This document shows, piece after piece, positions 34,301-45,670 of a DNA stretch of 64,000 nucleotides; the first letter of the stretch is position 1; every line of letters starts with the position of its first letter. The translations under genes and the position numbers were made by a program. The notes under the pieces are model-generated. The model was not told the origin of the DNA. It worked only from the letters and a program-made list of their open reading frames with translations, and made no database searches. The DNA comes from Metridium senile (Eukaryota > Cnidaria > Anthozoa > Actiniaria > Metridiidae): NCBI GenBank assembly GCA_949775045.1, contig OX459110.1:417501-481500 (forward strand), given 5' to 3'.

Positions 34301-36950
34301 ATTGCTAGAACTGACTAGGGATATGCCTAAACTGGTAAGATATTGTCCCGCAAGGTGTTAAAAGGCCACTATCATATTGCAAGCTCATCGTTTGCCTTTT
34401 TTATGACAGGACAATGGTCTTAAGATTCGTTTGGGAAAAAGGTGTTGGATGGCACGAGCCCTTCCATCCAACAAATTTTCGAAACGATTATTAACCAATT
34501 ACTTGAATATATAATATTACCATCCTGGTGATCTCGCTTCGAAGCGCGCAAAGGATTGCTTATCAAAACAAATAGTTCCAAAATGGCGCCTCGAGACAAA
34601 AACAATTTCGGTTACTTATATATATACTTACATTTGCGTTTTGTTTTTATTCTTTTTTATCCCTGATAGAGCAGAAGTGAACTTTTATTGTCAAAGTAGC
34701 ATAGAACATTTGAATATAAAGTTGTTTTAAGGATGTATTTATCGAGGGTTAACACGGGAAACAACTCTCTCGAACGACGCCATCTTGAAACTGTTGGCGA
34801 TGCGACAGAAATGCTTCTGATTGGCTTATACTAACCGGAATTGCGCGCGCGAAATCACCTGGATTGAAATGTGTATTTCAAGCTGAAACTTTGCAAATAT
34901 CAAGGTTCTGTCTCCAAGTTGCCTATTGATTGGAAGTGGTGTTATCTTATTTCAGATATCGGGGAACAGTGCTGTCACGCCATATATCAGACTCTGTGGT
35001 AGCAATCACTTAGAGATATGGAAAGCTGTCATGTTCGGGTATAAAGGTACCTCATACAAACATTGTTAAAACATGTTGAAACGATGTTGAAAGAGTTTAA
35101 AAGCGTCAGTGTAAACATTCAAAAAAATCGAACGGATGTTGAAGCAAATGTAGAAACCGTTTGCCCTAGCCTTAACCTTCACGATTGTAAACCGACAACG
35201 GCTCAAGCAAAGTACATTTTAAAGCTTATTTGAACATATATTAATTACATGGAAAAGGCCCTATGTAAATTCGATATCATTATTATTAACATACCACTAA
35301 CACCCAACACTCGCCTTAAAGGCTCGTCCAATTTTGAAAACTTTCAAAAATCACTTGTACCTATTGATTACAAATTGTAAGTCAAGATCGTGCGATTTCC
35401 TATACAAATTAAGTTATTACTTACTGATGTCTTGTTTTCTAGGTCTGTTGTTGTTGTTTGGTACGTACTTGGCATGGGAGACTCGTAAAGTACACATCCC
35501 AGCATTGAACGACAGCAAGTTGATAGGAATGTCTGTATATAATGTGGTTGTACCCTGTGTTCTTATTATTCCCATCAAGACTGTTCTACAATCCAATCCA
35601 ACAGCATCGTTTGCTCTTACGTCATTCCTGACTATCTTCTGTACTACATTTACATTGTGTATCGTATTTATTCCGAAGGTATTTTCAAATATTTTTTTTT
35701 TTATAAAATAATTGTAATAGTAAGCGGCTGGACAAAACCATGCTTGCTCTGACCATAGTTAATAACAACTATGCTCTGAAGTACATTTTAATTTTATAAA
35801 ATAATTGCTATATCAAACACAGAAAACCCGCATTTATTAAACCCTAACCCTAAGGTGAAAATAACACTCCAATATTTCTTAAGCAAAATTCACTTTTGAT
35901 AATAGAATTATAGAGGGCCGAATGTTTATTTATTTATTTACTTACCATAGTAAGAGCAGTCCCTCTCTTCCGAGGCTTGTATGCTCTGCTTTGAGACCTG
36001 ATTGCTGTGCCGGGGAACAATCCCCTGCTCTTTTCGAAGAGCACAGCAAGATCTTTTACGTCCACCTTATATAGGAAGTTAGAGTGAAGGCAGACGGGAC
36101 CTCGTCCTTATCCGAAAAGACGAGGCACATAGAGAGTAAAGTGTCTTGCCCAAGGACACAACGTAACTGCCCGGGAATCGAACCCTTTAATTTGCCTAAC
36201 CTGGTCGGTCCCCTGACCACAAGACCATTACGTCTATCTAACTTTAAGTGTTAATATTTCCCCTCGTAAAATAAAGTTTATTGTATTGTATTGTTTTGCC
36301 TCTAGCCGTTGACTGAGAACCTTTTTTGAAATAAAGTTTGTGGAGCCATTAGGTATTATGAAAAAAGAACTCACGTGAATGGCATATGTATAACAAACTT
36401 TTACTTCTTTCAGATAATTTTCCTACAAAACAACGATGGGAATGATATCTCTACCTGCGGAGGGAACTCTATTGGTGTCAAAACAGAAATACCAGTAAGT
36501 ATACCCATTCAATAACTTATGGACCCTTGGCTCGAGCTGCTAATCCCAGCTACGCCCTCAGCTGCCTGCAATATGCCTGTCTGCATGGGCAGACCTACCA
36601 TCATATTTAGCGAACATCATAGAATCGATCCAGAAACGAGCACGTGCTTTTATCTTCCCTGGTGTCTCGTACGAAGTTGCTCTTGACCACTCAAACCTAT
36701 CGACGTTGATAACTCGGAGAGATGATATCTACACGGACTTTGTAAGAAAAGTCCAGGAGTCTGGTTTCCTTGCTAACTTATTCCCGCAAGCAACAACAGT
36801 CAACCACGGATACGCACTACGCCCTGGTCAGAATAGACTAGACACATCAATAGATGCCAACATATTTTAATAATTATGTTTTCTTTTTAACAGAATGAAA
36901 ACAAATCGACATCTCAAACTGAGCCTGCTAAAATTGACCAAACAGTTTGA
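25399..36950 (+). CDS. GABA-B-receptor-like class C GPCR, 16 exons
   Basis: Seven-helix receptor with a Venus flytrap ligand domain. Coding exons: 25399-25635, 26118-26255, 26366-26644, 26748-26813, 28286-28480, 29086-29322, 31502-31565, 31649-31732, 32095-32245, 32828-32945, 33542-33652, 34209-34334, 34956-35046, 35443-35678, 36414-36494, 36894-36950. All are GT-AG and phase-compatible, giving ~756 aa. Signal peptide [16 protein letters not shown]; flytrap domain ~25-440 with [50 protein letters not shown]; seven hydrophobic segments ~455-720, including [27 protein letters not shown] and [10 protein letters not shown], which are GABA-B signatures. No Cys-rich linker, as in GABA-B and unlike mGluR/CaSR. 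The C-tail is only ~45 aa with no coiled coil. The Glu before the human GABBR1 LAYDA-type stretch is not present (FAPFGYDA), so the ligand may not be GABA. The ATG heads a signal peptide; an acceptor at 25361 suggests an upstream 5'UTR exon. Confidence 0.93.
25695..26040 (+). repeat. ~53 bp tandem repeat in intron 1 of the receptor gene
   Basis: About six units of TCTTGGGAGATAGACCTTAT TCACTTGCCTCAATGTTTTC CCAATACAATCC. Open frames here are repeat-derived. Confidence 0.88.
26657..26716. repeat. MITE family E left-end fragment
   Basis: GGCCCGGGCAAATTATTCAA through TTCGATTTTGTTGAATGATA, cut off before the second arm. It sits between the third and fourth receptor exons. Confidence 0.75.
26830..26892. 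repeat. Short perfect hairpin
   Basis: AGCCTGCGTCACATCCGGAC and its inverse flank a ~20-base loop, 17 bp after the receptor exon ending at 26813. Confidence 0.85.
26939..27633. repeat. MITE family L with a second MITE nested inside
   Basis: Outer ends ATAGTCTGTTCACAGTTCCC and inverse (...GTGAAAGGGACTATT). Inner element 27028-27522 has TIRs AGACCGATCCAAGGTTATTG CCGCCATCTTG and inverse, with TA on each side. Related outer copies: 52579-52874 and a fragment near 34337-34420. Confidence 0.8.
28156..28250 (+). repeat. Dispersed repeat shared with 50365-50480 and 54765-54905
   Basis: Common blocks are AGGGTTTCTC/T, GAACACAGACGTACAAATGA and GATCAAGAAACCCT. The copies differ in orientation. Confidence 0.6.
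28695..28765. repeat. MITE family A left-half fragment
   Basis: CGTTGTCGTAGGCAAAGCTA and GGCTGCAAAGGATTTCGGTA match the left arm of family A. Confidence 0.6.
29360..29495 (+). repeat. ~70 bp direct duplication
   Basis: ATGAAGTTTTGCAAGTTG(T/G) GAGTTCCGTTGTGAAAAGTAG occurs twice, just after the receptor exon ending at 29322. Confidence 0.85.
29503..29755. repeat. MITE family C, full copy
   Basis: TIRs TATACACCTAGTTCAAAAAA GGTTG and inverse. Inner arms carry GGTGATTGCGCGACC and GGGACTGTGGGTAATACCA. Confidence 0.85.
29922..31310 (-). repeat. Hammerhead-family copy split by the foldback element
   Basis: GGAAACTAGCGAGTAAAC (to 29941) continues at 31202 with GAGTAAACTAGTAACAGGCT and runs to ~31310, where the ribozyme-like end is rearranged (TTTCGACGAAGGGCTAAGC). 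Confidence 0.85.
29942..31201. mobile_element. 1.26 kb foldback transposon (573-bp arms)
   Basis: Left arm 29942-30514 and right arm 30628-31201 are inverted and nearly identical by eye, around a ~113-bp centre. Ends are CACAGGTAGCCCAAGCTCAC / GTGAGCTTGGGCTACCTGT. GAGTAAAC is duplicated at 29934-29941 and 31202-31209. An 8-bp duplication suits hAT-type mobilisation. No transposase. Frames in the arms are mirror images of each other, not genes. Confidence 0.9.
31311..31472 (+). repeat. Hammerhead-family copies facing the previous one
   Basis: A plus-oriented unit with the core reduced to GGGCTAAGCTCGAAAC, then a second partial unit (GTAAAGTTAAGTCAACATTT onward). It ends ~30 bp before the receptor exon at 31502. 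Confidence 0.85.
32291..32474. repeat. MITE family T copy 3
   Basis: Best-preserved copy: ATAGACCAAATTGGCTATCG CGTTGCTATGTA and inverted TACATAGCAACGCGTTTGCC GATTTGGTATAT. Confidence 0.85.
33071..33349. repeat. MITE family H copy 1
   Basis: TIRs ATACACCCTTTCCGAGAAAC TTTGTCACC and inverse. Second copy at 50928-51212 in the P450 gene. Confidence 0.88.
33440..33508 (+). repeat. Hammerhead-family 3' fragment
   Basis: TATCGTTTATATCAAACACC to CTCGCTAGTTTCCAT, with a diverged inverted relic at 33385-33430. Ends 33 bp before a receptor exon. Confidence 0.8.
33731..34145 (+). mobile_element. SINE body split by MITE family A
   Basis: SINE segments 33731-33769 and 34069-34145 match the SINE at 2999-3290. 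Between them a complete family A MITE (33770-34068, TATACACC...GGTGTATA) is inserted, so the SINE is older. Confidence 0.85.
35060..35172. repeat. MITE family E right-half fragment
   Basis: ACGATGTTGAAAGAGTTTAA through ATCGAACGGATGTTGAAGCA and ACCGTTTGCCCT, just after the receptor exon ending at 35046. Confidence 0.75.
35925..36240 (-). mobile_element. tRNA-derived SINE, second family
   Basis: On the minus strand: a box A-like TGGTCTTGTGGTCAGGGGA, B box GGGTTCGATTCCC, a central GTTGTGTCCTTGGGCAAGAC stretch, and a (AAAT)n tail. The central stretch resembles conserved core domains shared by several animal SINE families, from memory. Confidence 0.8.
36565..36870 (+). pseudogene. LINE reverse-transcriptase C-terminal fragment
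   Basis: The frame reads [20 protein letters not shown], then [19 protein letters not shown] and [17 protein letters not shown], ending in a stop. This is the post-RT tail typical of CR1/Jockey-type non-LTR elements. The preceding LQYACL piece is one frame off. 5'-truncated, in the last receptor intron. Confidence 0.75.
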
Positions 36951-37206
36951 ATATAACTGAGCCAACTTGAAAATGCGAATGCTGCACTTTTACAGCTAAG
37001 AGAGGCCTGCCATACATAGTCCAGCTATTGATTGGCCCTACATACAAGATTCCAATTGAGGAGTCTATCAAGTCGCTCCCACGTAAATCATTTATTAAAA
37101 AAAAAGTGCTTAATGAATTATATTTAGACTTTTATTTATTTAAAAATTATGTTTGTTATTTATTTCTTCTTATCTTTATTATATACATTATTATTGTTAT
37201 TACCTT

Positions 37207-37366
37207 TATACACCGAATCGAAATATGGCGACCAATTTGAATAACAATTGTTCTTGACTCACTAGCCTCTCATTCATGTGAAAACTCCATTGTATTCCAT
37301 CATGAACACGAGGCTACTCAGTCAAGAACAATAGCAGGCCGCCATATTTCGATTCGGTCTCTATAA
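37207..37366. repeat. MITE with GACCGAATCGAAATATGGCG-like termini
   Basis: ATACACCGAATCGAAATATG GCG and inverted CGCCATATTTCGATTCGG with ATTGTTCTTGAC / GTCAAGAACAAT inside; ~255 bp after the receptor stop codon. Confidence 0.85.
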
Positions 37367-37989
37367 TTAAGAAACACGTCTTTTCACCACTTGTTTAATC
37401 TACTGGTGGACTGGCTCGAAAACTTTAGTTACTCCAGTCCACCGGCACCTTTTCTATTCTATTTAATTGTTTTCTATTGTAAATAATTATAATATTTATA
37501 ATTATGTACTCTATGTTCTGTTCTATTTAATTTATTTTCTATTGTAGATAATTATAATATTTATAATTATGTACTCTACGTATTTATACAATTTTATTAG
37601 TGTGCAAATAAAATAAAAATTGAAATTGATGCCACTGAAATCATTACTGTGGTTTTCGACTTTCTGCGAACTCAGACATTTCAACATTTCAAGTTTTTGG
37701 CTGCCGTCATTCAATAACACAAAAGGTTCCAAGTAATTAGTAACATCCAAAAAACTAACTTCATAAATAGCTGTTGTAATGTGAGAGTTCGCAGAGAACT
37801 TAAAAATATCAAGAACCACCTAAAACAAGTCATGTGTCTAAAATAAGGCGAAAAACAAACAAGTCACGTACATGGTGAAATACGAGAATCGAACAAAATC
37901 CTCACCTCCCCAATAATCTCTTAATCTCATGGTCCATAATCATCTACAGATTAAAAAGTCACGTTTTGACACACGTCCATGAAATACGA

Positions 37990-38680
37990 TGATCATTCTA
38001 CAGGTTTGCAGGTGAATTAGCCATCGCAAAACCAGAGCTCTTAAAGATCAAAAATGTTGGTCATGACCATAACAAGGCAATTGCCAAAGACATGACTGAC
38101 ATTTTAACAGATGCTGATAATTTGTGGTGCACACAGCACATGAAGGAGCGAGACGCACAAAAATTGAAATCCATGGGCTGTAACGAGAAAACGCAGAAAA
38201 GGATAATGGCTGACATCTATGGATGTCAAGATCAACTCTCTAATTGAGAACGGTCTAGCCAACGCAGACGACTTTAATGCAAAGCTTAAAAGCTTGAAGG
38301 ACGCCTGGGAGAATCTCGTTCCGGTATTTCACCTGCGGTTTGCCAAACACCGAACAGAGCAATTTCAGACCTGCCTAGTTCAGTCAGCTGGCCAACAACT
38401 AGGACTGCTTAAGACGTTTCTACACATACAGGCTTGAATTAAAGCACAAATTGCAAAAGAAACACTTACACGAAAAGGACAGTAACCTGTATAGTGTTAC
38501 ATGGAGCAAGCAACGCGGGAAAGTTAGTTATGGCCAACAGCGTAACAGACGCGTTCTACAGGTCATATGCCTCCGTGACAAACTCAACCCGATGTGGATT
38601 TACATGGAAGGCACGGTAAACGCAAGAATAATCAAGTACGAAGAGGCACTAATTTCGACCACCCAAACAGAATAGTATAA
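37990..38680 (+). pseudogene. Transposase-like remnant (MULE-like, tentative)
   Basis: Frames in sequence read NVGHDHNKAIAKDMTDILTD, then LWCTQHMKERDAQKLKSMG and MADIYGC. After a shift comes NADDFNAKLKSLKDAWENL. The order D/E-G-EKA, LRCxxHxxxNxxxKL, DIFG, F-x-x-x-LxSLKxxW is what I recall for MULE-type transposases in invertebrates. Stops and frame changes show decay. Confidence 0.45.
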
Positions 38681-39272
38681 ATTAATTATGGAAGGAAGTA
38701 CGTGCAAGGTCAACGTGAAAAACAAGCCGATAGCAACTCTAGACAGGACGCCTATTGTAATAACATGTCACGCGAGACCATAGGCGGCAGTCAGAGAAAA
38801 CAAGACAAAAGAAAATATGCATATCACCAATATAACGTACAAGGTTGTGCTAGCAAGTCTTAGCCAGTTAAAGTTCATATTAATTTACTGTTATTGTTCA
38901 CAAATGCAACCAGTTAGAAGATTCGTGAAACATTACTAATATAATAAAATGCATGTAATTTATTTTCCAATTATTAAAGACTATTTTGTACTAGATAGTA
39001 ATTACGTTTCACGGATTTAAATTGGTTACACTAATTATCAAAACGTACAAAAAAAAAACAATGATATTACATTATCAAGCATTTGGAGGGCATATATTCT
39101 TAGTTCAAGTTTAGAAAGTTAACGTTTTATGTTACAGTTTATAATAATGTTTTTTGTTCTCAATATGCAACCAGAAGCTAGATCCGTGAAACATTACTAA
39201 TACTAAAAATGCTTATTGTTCAATAACCATTATTTTTTTACTAAATAGTAATATGTTTCACGGATTAACGTT

Positions 39273-40700
39273 ATGATTACACAATTATATTGCATTGCAT
39301 TTAGAGGTCATATATTCTTAGTTAAAGTTTAGAAAGTTAACGTTTTATGTTACATTTTTTTTGATGTGTTTTGTTCTATTTTTAAACTTTTTGATTACAC
39401 ATTATATCAATTATATAATTACCTTGAAAAAACTGAAATAAACGTTATTTTTAGTGATACAAAAAAACGTTTTATTTTGTCCAACGAATCCCATTTATCT
39501 CTCTATTCCCTATTCTCTTTTTCTATCTTGTTTTTTTTTTTGAATGCGTGTATACAATCACCAATACTCTTCTTTAAGCATAATCATAGATAATTTGAAG
39601 GTAGTCTGCGCGCTATAACCTCATCTGTCTTATATTTAATTTTTAGCGTCATTTTAGTTCTGTTAGTTTGATAACGTCTCAAACAAAGACATGTTTAGGT
39701 TTTAAATAGTCCAATTACGCCCAGCTAAGATTGCAAACTAGTAAAGACAATAGTGCGCGTACCATTATTTTTCAGAGGTATAAGCGAGATTGTTTCCCCA
39801 AATCCCTAACAGAACTCTGAAGTCGTGGATTGTAAGATTGTTCAACCTAAGTGCACTATGGAAGAACACAATTCTTTTAAAACCAAAATTACCTAATATC
39901 GCTATAGGTGGTTTTAAACTGATATCTGAAAGCGACATCTCTAGGCTTTTACATTATTACGAGTCTAAGGAAAACAATTGTTCATCCAAGAAAAAGATAT
40001 TGAAGCTAGAATGAAATGAATCAGGTAGCGCGATGCCAAGCACCATTTTCTTGCCAAATACAAGAGAGTGAGTTGTTTGCATAATCTTGATTAAGGAAAA
40101 CAATTTTACTGCGTTGATACATGATCTAATGAAAGGTGGTGCATGTTCTCTTGGTATAGTATTTTTAAATCTAATCAACCCAAGCCTTAAGTGCCCTTAT
40201 CTTATGTAAATCCGTTAAAACGTTATGATTACACAATTATATTGCATTGCATTTGGAGGTCATATATTCTTAGTTCAAGTTTAGAAAGTTAACGTTTTAT
40301 GTTACATTTTTTTATGTGTTTTGTTCTATTTTTAAACTTTTTGATTACACATTATATCAATTATATAATGACCTTGAAAAAATTGAAATAAACTTTTTTT
40401 TAAACGTTTTATGTTGTCCCACGAATTCCATTGATCTCTCTCTTCCCTACTCTCTTTTTATGTTTTTTTTTTAATGCGTGTATACAATCACCAGTACTCT
40501 TCTTTAAGCATAATCATAGATAATTTGAAGGTAGTGTGCGCGCTATAACCTCATCTGTCTTATATTTAATTTTTAGCGTGATTTTAGTTCTGTTAGTTTG
40601 ATGCCGTCTCAAACAAAGACATGTTTAGGTTTTAAATAGTCCAATTACGCCCAGCTAAGATTGCGAACTAGTAAAGACAATAGAGCGCGTACCATTATTT
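39273..40700 (+). repeat. ~480 bp direct repeat pair (39273-39770 and 40228-40690)
   Basis: Both copies carry TTAGAAAGTTAACGTTTTAT GTTACATTTT, GATTACACATTATATCAATT and TAATTTGAAGGTAGT, then GCCCAGCTAAGATTGC. A diverged partial third copy lies at 39070-39170. Between them is an unassigned 75-aa frame (39790-40014). They could be terminal or split repeats of the neighbouring DIRS-like element. Confidence 0.75.
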
Positions 40701-40959
40701 TTCGTGGATTTGGGAAACTCTTCATTCCTTTCTCTCAACTGATAGTGACAAAGGGCTTACAGTTCCTTGTTATAATCAGTAAGAGAAGCCATACTGGCTG
40801 TGCTACATCCCTGACAAAAGAGTATCCTGTCTGCAGAATTTCACCAAATAAAAAATTGACAGGTTACTGGATGGACAAGAAGGGATCAGCTGATTCTGAG
40901 AATCAATACATATTACTAAATGATAATCAATGTTCTATTTTAGGGAAAAAACATTATCA

Positions 40960-41490
40960 AATGTGAAAATGGCCTTCCTGTATACATTGCATCTAAACTG
41001 TGCGTAAAAAGTGGGGTAAAAAGTGAGGTAACACCAAAAAGATCCCGGCGCAAGATCAGGGACATTGTCACCTGGGTGGAGGCGTTCAACATTTATATGT
41101 TGATTCTGAATCAACGTTTAGATGTCTTATATATAGAAGCAGATGCTTATTATCAGGACGTTTTGTCAGTTTAATGCCACGGCTTGGCTTTCTTACGACA
41201 AGTCTTTTCGTGAAAACTCCGCCGCTACTAAATTGACAGATTAGTCAGCAATAAATAATCAGCTCTACAGTTTTTGCACAGCTGGTTCCTTTCCAAGAAC
41301 CCTCCGTGCTCAGGGAGACCTTCGACCACAAGGTACGCCATCTAGCACCACTATTTGTCAGTCTTGGAACAGAGGCAAATGTTTTTTCCTGCTTCGCATC
41401 CTGCAGGTACGTCCATAAGTGTTTGTCATGTTCGGGTGATCACCGGCTGCTGGAGTGCCCTAAAATCTTTGCCACGACCTTAACATGAAA
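40960..41490 (+). pseudogene. DIRS-like retrotransposon gag remnant
   Basis: Frame pieces: RRKIRDIVTWVEAFNIYMLI, then NATAWLSYDKSFRENSAATK and AINNQLYSFCTAGSFPRT, then ICQSWNRGKC, then (shifted) YVHKCLSCSGDHRLLECP. The order WxxAFxI, AWLxYDxxFR, NxQLYxFxTAG, CxxWNxGxC, CxxCxGxHxxxxCP matches DIRS/Ngaro-type gag proteins as I know them. At least two stops and two frame changes. Confidence 0.7.
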
Positions 41491-42524
41491 GGCAAAAGAT
41501 CAACCATTTCATTCACGACTCTTCATTATGAGAAAGAAATCATTCAGTGCTCCATAGGGAATCTTATGATCACAGGAGTAAAGGATACTGATTACATCGA
41601 GTTGCTGAACATGTTCTAAAGTAAAAACTGAACTTCAATAAGGTTTTAAAGTGATACGAAACCGACTCTAAATTGAAAACCTTTTTACTCAGGCTGAAAA
41701 TTCGCTAAAATAAGCTTTTATAACCTATTAATAACTTGCTGAAATATTTTTTTCATATTCGAAACGGAAGTGCTTGAATTTTAACTTTGCTTTTCGTCTG
41801 CCATATATTCCTTGTCTCACGGCCAGAGAGTCATTTTGTAGAGCGGTTGTCCGTGTCACGTCATACTAACAACCCATTTGTGTTGGCGTCTCTTTGAGCA
41901 TACATTTCTTGATCGATTCTTCAGTGTTTATTTGATGTTTGAGTGCTTTATCTTGGAACAAATAGTTTTGGGAACTCCGTATGCTACCTTGTCATGAAAC
42001 GTCATTTAGAAGACGAATTTCACTATCCTGAAGAGTTAGAACCTACTGCTACAAATGAAGAAATGAGAGAAGTGCAAGCCAAACTTGAAGAAGAAGAAAT
42101 GTTAATTAAGAGATTTTCATCTGAAATGTCTAAAATGTATTAGACTAATTTTACATTTTACAATACATCTTTATATTACATAATTCATTATTTAAATCCT
42201 ATAATGTTCATATCTATTTTTATATAATTTTATGCATCATTTTATCGTGTTATAGTATTTCCATTTTATTATTGATTTACTTATATATTATATTAGTTTA
42301 GTATGGACCGCAATGAAAGATACTGGGTGAAAGATACTGTGTTTTTTTATCCAATAAAAGGTTATTAGATCAATGGTAAGTAGAAAGTGTGGAAATTGAA
42401 TTAAATAATACTTTAGTGAAAACGATGAACTTGTTCACAAGCACATAATGAAGTCGTTGATACTCTTGATTCAAAACCAAAAATAAGAACTAAGGCTACT
42501 AAAGGAGATATTGTATGGAACCAA

Positions 42525-43073
42525 TGTAGATAATTTATTATGAAGCCTCTTCCAATCATTTATAGTGTGAATGCAATTTCCATAAATGTACAAAAGAAAT
42601 ATTTTGGTTATGACCTTAGGGTTTATACATCAGCATAACTTTCGTGTAGAAACAGTGTTTTTCACATAATAAACATAAGAATGACAGGGTTAGCCTTCTT
42701 CTCAACACAAGAGAAAATTTTGTAACCAATGATTTACGTTTTTAACGTCTATTTTCCATTTACTTTACAGGGACATCTGCCATTTCACCGGCCCTTGTCA
42801 CTCAGTTGAGTGACGAACTAACCCAACGAGGGTTGGTTCGTAAACATCAGTATACTATGGACGAGTTTACAAACAAACTCAAAAATGTCAAAAAGAATGA
42901 CAAGCCAATAATTTACTTGTTGCGTCGGTCAATGAATTATATTTAGATAACTTATTATGAAGCCTCTTTGTGTATGCTATTTCTATGAATGTAGTATCGT
43001 ACTGTACAAAAGAAATATTTTGGTTATGACCTTCATGTTTATATATCAGCATAACTTTCGAGTAGAAACAAAC
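42525..43073 (+). repeat. ~125 bp direct repeats flanking an exon-like frame
   Basis: ACTTATTATGAAGCCTCTT...AAGAAATATTTTGGTTATGA CC...CAGCATAACTTTCG occurs at 42530-42650 and 42948-43073. Between them 42771-42947 reads as an exon with an acceptor (TACTTTACAG) and a stop (GLVRKHQYTMDEFTNKLKN). Unknown product. Confidence 0.6.
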
Positions 43074-43625
43074 ACAGGAAAAGTAGTGGACCTAATCTAC
43101 CTCTATAAAAGCTATCCTGTGTGCAAAAACCATTGAAGAAAAACACGAAACAGGATCGCTCAACAGAAAAGAATATTTGATACAGCTATTGAGCCATGAG
43201 CCGAACTGCAAGTTAAACCATGAAGGAAGTGCCAATGTCATAAAATATCAATACTAGAATTTGCCACAATTTTAGTATAAGTTTGTATATGTTTCTTTTA
43301 CATATACAGGTCTTCATTGACTGTCTTTTACGAGAGGAAAAAATTACCAGCAGTTATTTTCAGTGAGCACTTTGAGCAAACCAGACTTAAATCCAATCAA
43401 AAATGTATTTCATTTTGTCTCCAGAGAAACAAGCAATAAGATTGCGCATAGAGGGTGAAACGTTAGAGCAGTTTAAAAGAACCATAGACATGGTTAACAC
43501 CCTGTGATATTGAAAAGTGAACACTATACAATAAAACGCTCAAATAATGATGATCCTTAATAATTATATTTCATCTTTCTGGTGTATGGTTAACTCTTTA
43601 ACCACACAATTAATTTACTTTTCAG

Positions 43626-43987
43626 CAAGAATCATTTGAATATGAGTTTCTGTTAAGTGGATTGCAAGGCAATTCATATAAAGAATTGATGGGTGTGTTT
43701 GGAACTTTTGAGGCATACAAAATAAAAGATCAAGTCTCAAGTGTTGGCCATGTGCGCAAATTGGTCAATGTGTCTTTACAAAAGCCTAGCATCACAGCCT
43801 CTAAATTTAAATGTCTGAGGGGATTAAGTTCCATAGCCATAGAAGAAGTACCTTCTTGTGTTAGGAATGGCGAGATGTCATTCAAAGAAATGAAGGAACG
43901 AACCACAGAAATGAAAGGGCTGGTGTTGCTCCAAAATGAATTTCTAAAGCTCAGCGGTGAAATGTCATGGGCAACTGTACAGGAAAG
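43626..43987 (+). CDS. Unassigned exon-like open frame (121 aa)
   Basis: Acceptor TTTTCAG at 43625 and donor AAAG|GTGAGC at 43988 frame a clean 362-bp open segment beginning QESFEYEFLLSGLQGNSYK. I do not recognise a domain. The next open segment (44398-44706, ...NFVRELETESACTGKL...) is not in a compatible phase from the obvious acceptor. It may belong to a decayed large element with the 44802, 45740 and 47191 pieces. Confidence 0.4.
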
Positions 43988-44801
43988 GTGAGCCTCACAT
44001 ATAAGATAACAGGTATCAATATTTAAGTAAGATTGTTTGGGTGTGTTGACATATGTGAAAAGACTAACTCTCATAGAGTCCTCCCATTGACCAACATTCT
44101 TTTCTCTGAATACGTTATTTTATTTGTCAACTAAATTGGTTCTAATATAAGTTGTTCTTTTATGTGGGTGTTTGTGGTGTGCTAGCTAATTTAGCTGATA
44201 ATTGCAAGGTGCTAAACATATGCAATGGATTTTCTGCATTAATTAGTGAGACATTTGTTCTTATGTAACAAATTGTGAAAGGTTGTAACTACTCCTTGTA
44301 CAAGACAGGAATTCTCTTGGTACAAAGGTAAGAAAAGTGTAAAAAATACTAAAGGCTTTCAGATGCCGTTTATCCAAACAAGAAAAAAAAAGATAGCTTG
44401 AACGTTATAGATTTTGACCATCCACCGCCTGAATACAGACAAGTAACAGCCCTGCACATAAATAATTTTGTAAGAGAACTAGAAACTGAATCTGCTTGTA
44501 CAGGAAAACTTTCTAAGTGGCTTACACAACTACAAATGACATATCCTTACTACTCAAAGGACAAAGCGTGCGTACCTCTGATAAAAGAGAAGGTACATGT
44601 CCTCACAAGTTGTAGTTACACCCAGAAGACGTTCATTTCAGTGAGTCCTGGAAACACTTCTTTTTTCTCTATTTCTAATATCCAGAGGGATTTTTACGGA
44701 ACATAATGGCGAGTAAACGATTTTCGTCATTTCGTAATCATATCAAATGTTGAAACTGCCTGCATTGCATTTACCCTGCTATTGTGTTTGGGCTTTGGTA
44801 G

Positions 44802-44996
44802 ATTGCAAACAAGCGACTTGCATGTGTAAAAGCAGCCAGCGACAAAGGTTTGACGTTAGTGGAAGACCCTTCAGGTACAGGAAACCGATGCTTTTACCAA
44901 TGTATCGGGAAATTCCTGGGTATGAACGCTGAGGACATCGTCCGCATGACAGAGCAATGCATGTTGGCCAACCAAATCGTTGACGTTACAAAGAAG
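44802..44996 (+). CDS. OTU-like exon (65 aa, tentative)
   Basis: A phase-0 exon between an AG at 44801 and donor AAGAAG|GTAAAA. It reads IANKRLACVKAASDKGLTL, DPSGTGNRCFYQCIGKFLG, MNAEDIVRMTEQCMLANQ. The stretch D-x-x-G-x-G-N-x-C-F-Y-x-x-I resembles the catalytic Asp/Cys block of OTU cysteine proteases, which also occur in some animal transposons. A His partner is not visible here. Confidence 0.35.
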
Positions 44997-45670
44997 GTAA
45001 AAACACTGTTCTTCATTTCATGATATTCTCCTTAGTTAAAATAATTTTGAAGTTACTTGTCTTGATTGTTTTTTTTTTAATTGAGAAACTAGCTAAAATG
45101 TTAGTCCTCATTGATATGAATCACAAAAGGACTTCAGATAGATCACGAGCAAGCTATACAACCCTTATTTAGTTTCAGAAGTTGCTCACAAGATAAATAA
45201 ACATAGTAAAATAAAATAGATACACAATGAAAATAAAACAAATTTGTGTTACGAAAATTGGGTCTCGTCCATCCATTAGCAGATGCAGGCAGGCGAAATG
45301 CTTTCAGCACCAAACGAGTATGGTTGAGCTGAATATACCATGAATGAAGTGGGGTTATTCATAAATATTTCATGATATTCTTATTTTATTTTTAATGATA
45401 ATTTATAAAATATCGAGCAATATTTAAAAATATTGTTCTTTTAACTGTAAACTACAAAGATAATTACAGAGATTTTTTATGTATTTTGAAATCTTGGAGA
45501 AAGTGTTTACATGAATAATCTATCTTGCCAGTTCGTAGTGTTTTAGACAGGAAATCAATTATAAGTGACAATTGGAGATTTCCTTTTTTATTATTTTTTT
45601 CAATTTATTTTTTTCAATATATTTTTTATTTTTATGCCGTCCGCGGCCACGTTTCATCCACACCGTTCTT

